Positions 60,748 through 64,000 of a stretch of 64,000 nucleotides of DNA are shown in pieces; the first letter of the stretch is position 1; each line of letters begins with the position of its first letter. Both the position numbers and the translations under genes were made by a program. The DNA comes from Scatosoma sp045614565 (GTDB taxonomy: Bacteria > Bacillota > Clostridia > Christensenellales > Borkfalkiaceae). The notes under the pieces are model-generated. The model was not told the DNA's origin, did not search any database, and saw nothing but the letters and a program-made list of their open reading frames with translations. The DNA lies in contig JAZLDG010000066.1 of NCBI GenBank assembly GCA_045614565.1, forward strand, positions 39,968 through 103,967. Reading direction: 5' to 3'.

Positions 60748-62121
60748 ATGGAAAAAACGGCTAGACAAAAACGCGATTTTACAAACGGCAAGGTTTTGAA
60801 AAATCTTGTCCTTTTTGCGATACCGATGGCACTTGCTACCTTTTTGCAAAAGCTTTTCAACGCCGCCGATATCGCCATCGTCGGGCAGTTCGGCGGTTCA
60901 CAGTATCAAGCCGCGGTGGGCGCGACTTCGTCGACCATTCATTTAATCGTCAATTTATTTATCGGGATCTCGATCGGCGCGAACGTCGCGATGGCGAACG
61001 CATACGGCGCGAAAGACGAAGAACGGCAGGAACGCGTGGTACATACCGCTATGGCGGCGTCTATCGTCAGCGGCGTGTTCGTCCTGATCGTCGGCATATT
61101 CCTTTCCCGAACGCTGATGCAGCTTATCAAAACGCCAACGGAAATTATCGATTACGCCGTAATTTATATGCAAATTTACTTTCTCGGCGCACCCGCGCTT
61201 ATGGTTTATAACTTCGGTGCGGCGTTAATGCGCGGGGTGGGCGAAACGCAAAAACCGCTGTTGTATTTGTTCGTGTCGGGCGCGCTCAACGTCGTGATTA
61301 ACGCGGTTACCGTTATATTTTTGGATATGAACGTGGTGGGCGTTGCGCTCGGAACGGTAATTTCGCAGTATTTGTCCGCGGTGTGGATCGTGCTTGATTT
61401 GCGCAAGGCGGACGGCGGACTGAAATATTCCCTGCGCAAGATCCGATTTTGTAAAAAAGAGATTGCCACGATCGTGCGAATCGGTATACCGATGGGCATA
61501 AGTTCGTGCTTGTTCTCGTTTTCTAATTTGTTTGTGCAAAGCTCGGTAAACGCCTACGGCGAAGCCGCGATCGCGGGCAATACCGTGTCCGTGAATATCG
61601 ATACGCTCGGGGATTCGTTCGGTTCGGCGATTGAAAAGTCCGTCGTGAACTTCGTCGGGCAAAATATCGGCGCGAAAAAGAAAGAACGGGTACACCGTAT
61701 CATCGGCGCGGGGCTGTTTGCGGGCGGGTGCTGTATGGGCGTTTACTGCTTGTTAATGGCAACGCTTGGGCGGTTCGTTTGCTCCATTTATAACGCCGAT
61801 CCCGCCGTTTTGGACTGGGCAATGCGACGGGTGCATATCGTCAGCGTAACCTATATTTTAGTGCTGATAATGGGTTGCTACGGGGGTGCGCTCCGCGGCA
61901 TGGGCTATTCCTTTTTCCCGATGCTCATCAATCTCGTTTTCACTTGCTTCGTCCGTATCGCGTATTTGTCCTTTATTTATCCCACCTTTGCAACGCAAAC
62001 GATCGAGCAAATTTATATCTTATATCCCTTGACTTGGATTTTGTCGGGCAGTATGCAGCTCCTTTCCTATTATATAGTAGGCGCAAAACAAGGTCATTTC
62101 CGTAAAAAGACCCCCGATTAA
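60748..62121 (+). CDS. MATE-family multidrug/Na+ efflux transporter
   Basis: 457 residues, 12 spans in two halves. FAIPMALATFLQKLFNAADI opens the first half; VRIGIPMGISSCLFSFSNLF opens the second. Substrate unknown. Likely leaderless. Its 3' end overlaps the convergent small gene at 62118 by 4 bases, with a weak AAGACCCC/GGGGTCTT hairpin (62107-62131). Confidence 0.92.
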   Translation: MEKTARQKRDFTNGKVLKNLVLFAIPMALATFLQKLFNAADIAIVGQFGGSQYQAAVGATSSTIHLIVNLFIGISIGANVAMANAYGAKDEERQERVVHTAMAASIVSGVFVLIVGIFLSRTLMQLIKTPTEIIDYAVIYMQIYFLGAPALMVYNFGAALMRGVGETQKPLLYLFVSGALNVVINAVTVIFLDMNVVGVALGTVISQYLSAVWIVLDLRKADGGLKYSLRKIRFCKKEIATIVRIGIPMGISSCLFSFSNLFVQSSVNAYGEAAIAGNTVSVNIDTLGDSFGSAIEKSVVNFVGQNIGAKKKERVHRIIGAGLFAGGCCMGVYCLLMATLGRFVCSIYNADPAVLDWAMRRVHIVSVTYILVLIMGCYGGALRGMGYSFFPMLINLVFTCFVRIAYLSFIYPTFATQTIEQIYILYPLTWILSGSMQLLSYYIVGAKQGHFRKKTPD

Positions 62122-62453
62122 AAGGGGTCTTGCCATTCTTCGTCGTGGGGTAAGAGCTTTTCCCGCTCGCATTGCGCGCGGTATTCCTTTTGCAGGGCTT
62201 GTACGAGATTATAACGCGAAAACCCGTTGATATGATACAAATAATAGATAATCTTCAAGTCCACAGAAGTCAATTTTTGTACCGTTTTCAAAAGCGCGTC
62301 CCGTTCCCGTATCGTTTGATCTCTCGTCTCTTCGGTGTCTTTGTAGGTTTTATAGTAGCGTATGCGCCTGTCTAAATGATTAAAAATTCCCCGCAGGTTG
62401 GGTAATTCGTCAAACAACCCTTCCGCAGGGTTTTTTATTTTCTCTTTTTTCAT
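62118..62453 (-). CDS. Small protein divergent from an Xre repressor (module 2, unknown)
   Basis: 111 residues, charged and helical: NLRGIFNHLDRRIRYYKTYK, a middle helix, and VDLKIIYYLYHINGFSRYNL near the C-terminus, which could be a helix-turn-helix. Not recognised, and not obviously similar to the module 1 small protein. Divergent from the Xre gene with three inverted repeats between, suggesting it is the regulated partner. Confidence 0.62.
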   Translation of the reverse strand: MKKEKIKNPAEGLFDELPNLRGIFNHLDRRIRYYKTYKDTEETRDQTIRERDALLKTVQKLTSVDLKIIYYLYHINGFSRYNLVQALQKEYRAQCEREKLLPHDEEWQDPF

Positions 62454-62474
62454 TTTTTTGCTCCTTTGTTTACG

Positions 62475-62542
62475 ATATAGGTGTTGCCTATATTATAAAT
62501 AGGTATTGCCTATATGTCAAGCGAAATTTAGGCGTTTCCTAT
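62475..62542. promoter_or_regulatory. Three operator-like inverted repeats (module 2)
   Basis: ATATAGG-TGTTG-CCTATAT (62475-62493), ATAGG-TATTG-CCTAT (62499-62513) and TTAGG-CGTTT-CCTAT (62528-62542), centred at 62484, 62506 and 62535. Different sequence from module 1 but same number and layout. Confidence 0.75.
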
Positions 62543-62568
62543 ATAATTTAAGAAAAGGGGGACGGATA

Positions 62569-62778
62569 ATGGTTACGATAGACGAAATCAGACAAAAACT
62601 CATAGAAGCAATCAACGAAAGCGGATTAAAGAAAACGGAGATTGCTAAACGGCTGAACATAAAACAACCCACCTTATCGCAATATCTTTCGGGTCGTGCA
62701 ATGCCTGCGTTAGACACTTTTGCGAATTTGTGTGAAATACTTGATTTAGATGCGAACGAGCTGTTGTGTATACGGTAA
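62569..62778 (+). CDS. Small Xre-family repressor (module 2)
   Basis: 69 residues from MVTIDEIR (AGGGGGAC site; the longer frame to 62506 runs through the operators). HTH: LKKTEIAKRLNIKQPTLSQY, then PALDTFANLCEILDLDANEL, closely matching the module 1 repressor. Probably binds the three AGG-CCT repeats upstream. Confidence 0.88.
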   Translation: MVTIDEIRQKLIEAINESGLKKTEIAKRLNIKQPTLSQYLSGRAMPALDTFANLCEILDLDANELLCIR

Positions 62779-62791
62779 AATAGGGCAAACG

Positions 62792-62822
62792 AAAAACGGG
62801 CGAAAAAACGCCCGTTTTTTCG
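62792..62822 (+). terminator. Terminator of the module 2 Xre gene
   Basis: AAAAACGGGCG / CGCCCGTTTTT stem, 6-base loop, T run. Confidence 0.88.
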
Positions 62823-62928
62823 TGGGCGTATTCTTACTCAAAAGCCCGTTATTTATCGCGTTTTGCCCCAAAAAAAGCGGTTTGTGAAAGAATTTGGGGA
62901 AAAGTTGAAATTTTCTTCGTTCATTCGC

Positions 62929-62958
62929 TGGACTTTTGGGTTTCAAGTATGGTATAAT
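62929..62958 (+). promoter_or_regulatory. Promoter of gyrB
   Basis: TGGACT, 18-base spacer, TATAAT (62953-62958). Confidence 0.55.
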
Positions 62959-63022
62959 AAGGTCGTAAAAATAACGATTTCCCTTTTTTATAAAAAAGGG
63001 AAGCGAAACGGGAGAAAACAAA

Positions 63023-64000
63023 ATGGCGGAAAGAGTAGAAGGCGAATACGGCGCGGAGCAAATACAAGTCCTTGACGGCTTGGAGCATATCCGTAAACGC
63101 CCCGGTATGTATATCTCGTCCACCGACGCGAAAGGCTTGCACCATCTCGTGCACGAAGTCGTGGACAACTCTATCGACGAAGCGTTGGCGGGGTACTGTA
63201 CGCATATCGAAGTAACCATCAACGACGACGGGAGCTGTACCGTTCAAGACAACGGGCGCGGTATTCCCACCGATATTCACCCCAAAGAAGGAATTTCCAC
63301 TTTGGAAGTCGTATTTACGAAGGTCAACGCGGGCGGTAAGTTCGGCGGGGATTCGGGGTATAAAGTATCCAGCGGTTTGCACGGGGTCGGCGTAAAAGCC
63401 GTAAACGCGTTGTCGGAATGGCTGGAAGCGGAAGTGCGCCACGAAGGCAAGATATTCCGTCAGGTCTATAACCGCGGCGTGCCCCAAAGAAGCGTGCAAG
63501 TCGTCGGCGAATCGGACGAAATGGGAACGAAAGTCACCTTTTTGCCCGACGCGGAAATTTTTGAAACGACGGTCTTTAATTACGATACCTTAAAGGGCAG
63601 ATTGCGCGAGCTTGCGTATTTGAACAAAGGGCTTCGTATTACCTTGGAAGACAAGCGTGCGGGGCAGGAAAAGCAGGATTCGTTCTGCTATGAAGGCGGT
63701 ATTTGTTCGTTTGTAGAAGAATTGAACAAAGTCCGCGAAGAATTGTTGTTCCCCACGCCGCTTTATTTTGAAGAACAAGACGGAGATACCGTTTGCGAAG
63801 TGGCTATTCAGTATAACGAATCGTACAGCGAAGTTATTTACAGCTATGCAAACAATGTCAACACCATCGACGGCGGTACGCACGTAGAAGGTTTGAAGAT
63901 GGCGCTCACCAAAGTCATCAACGAGGCAGGCAGAAAACAGAATATATTAAAAGACAGCGATAAGTTGACGGGCGAGGACGTTCGTGAGGGTATCACGGCA
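63023..64000 (+). CDS. gyrB: DNA gyrase subunit B (5' part)
   Basis: First 326 residues; runs off the window. GHKL ATPase: VVDNSIDEALAGYCTHIEV, DNGRGIPTDIHP and GLHGVGVKAVNALS, then the transducer domain. Introduces negative supercoils with GyrA. GGGAG site. It normally follows recF; here an Xre module precedes it. Confidence 0.97.
   Translation, partial: MAERVEGEYGAEQIQVLDGLEHIRKRPGMYISSTDAKGLHHLVHEVVDNSIDEALAGYCTHIEVTINDDGSCTVQDNGRGIPTDIHPKEGISTLEVVFTKVNAGGKFGGDSGYKVSSGLHGVGVKAVNALSEWLEAEVRHEGKIFRQVYNRGVPQRSVQVVGESDEMGTKVTFLPDAEIFETTVFNYDTLKGRLRELAYLNKGLRITLEDKRAGQEKQDSFCYEGGICSFVEELNKVREELLFPTPLYFEEQDGDTVCEVAIQYNESYSEVIYSYANNVNTIDGGTHVEGLKMALTKVINEAGRKQNILKDSDKLTGEDVREGITA

Overview
The window is about 46% GC, gene-dense, and looks like the replication-origin region of a spore-forming Bacillota genome, most likely an uncultured Clostridia (gut-type) lineage. 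The evidence is the core order dnaN / rpmH-rnpA-yidD-yidC-jag / gyrB, the pairs holB-ricT, trmN6-rsmI and engB-lon, and sporulation and germination genes: a SpoVB-like flippase, a PdaB-type deacetylase, spoIVFA-like/spoIVFB, yyaC and gerA-gerB-gerC. I see no rRNA, tRNA, insertion sequence, prophage or CRISPR array.

Left arm (1-23.5 kb, nearly all minus strand): dusB (cut by the window edge), yabN-type mazG and a flippase; a sugar operon (MFS transporter plus family 2 glycosidase); a GT2 glycosyltransferase; a sugar-phosphate transferase homologue lacking its catalytic dyad; engB-lon; a ParB-like protein with an eroded CTP-binding motif; ftsH; mntP-tmk-decarboxylase; greA-lysS; and an aminotransferase with its Lrp regulator.

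Middle (23.5-44.7 kb): a PdaB-like deacetylase, a double OB-fold ssDNA-binding protein, rplU-rpmA, a small Xre repressor module with a broken second Xre gene, rqcH, tig-clpP-clpX, rng, spoIVFB/spoIVFA-like, an ECF sigma factor, a Cas4-like nuclease, holB-ricT, a chain-length/BY-kinase pair and rsmG.

Origin region (44.8-53.2 kb): two clusters of DnaA boxes bracket a plus-strand block (SLOG protein, dnaN, rpmH-rnpA-yidD-yidC-jag, a preQ1-I-like riboswitch with queT, yyaC in antisense, cvpA). The left cluster has the full Bacillus-type unwinding layout: boxes, GC-rich spacer, DnaA-trios, AT-rich tract. The dnaA gene itself is not in the window.

Right arm (53.2-64 kb): gerA-gerB-gerC, trmN6-rsmI, a YugP-type peptidase, a parS-like site beside gap, a MATE transporter, a second small Xre module and the 5' part of gyrB.

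Most notable beyond ordinary annotation: (1) an exact 14-mer, GGGGCAGGTATGCG, present six times in four different coding phases and mostly in one orientation relative to the origin; (2) two separate divergent modules, each a roughly 69-residue Xre repressor, three tandem operators and a small unknown protein; (3) a split origin without dnaA; (4) four genes whose start codon lies 6-9 bases after a good -10 box, implying leaderless mRNAs.
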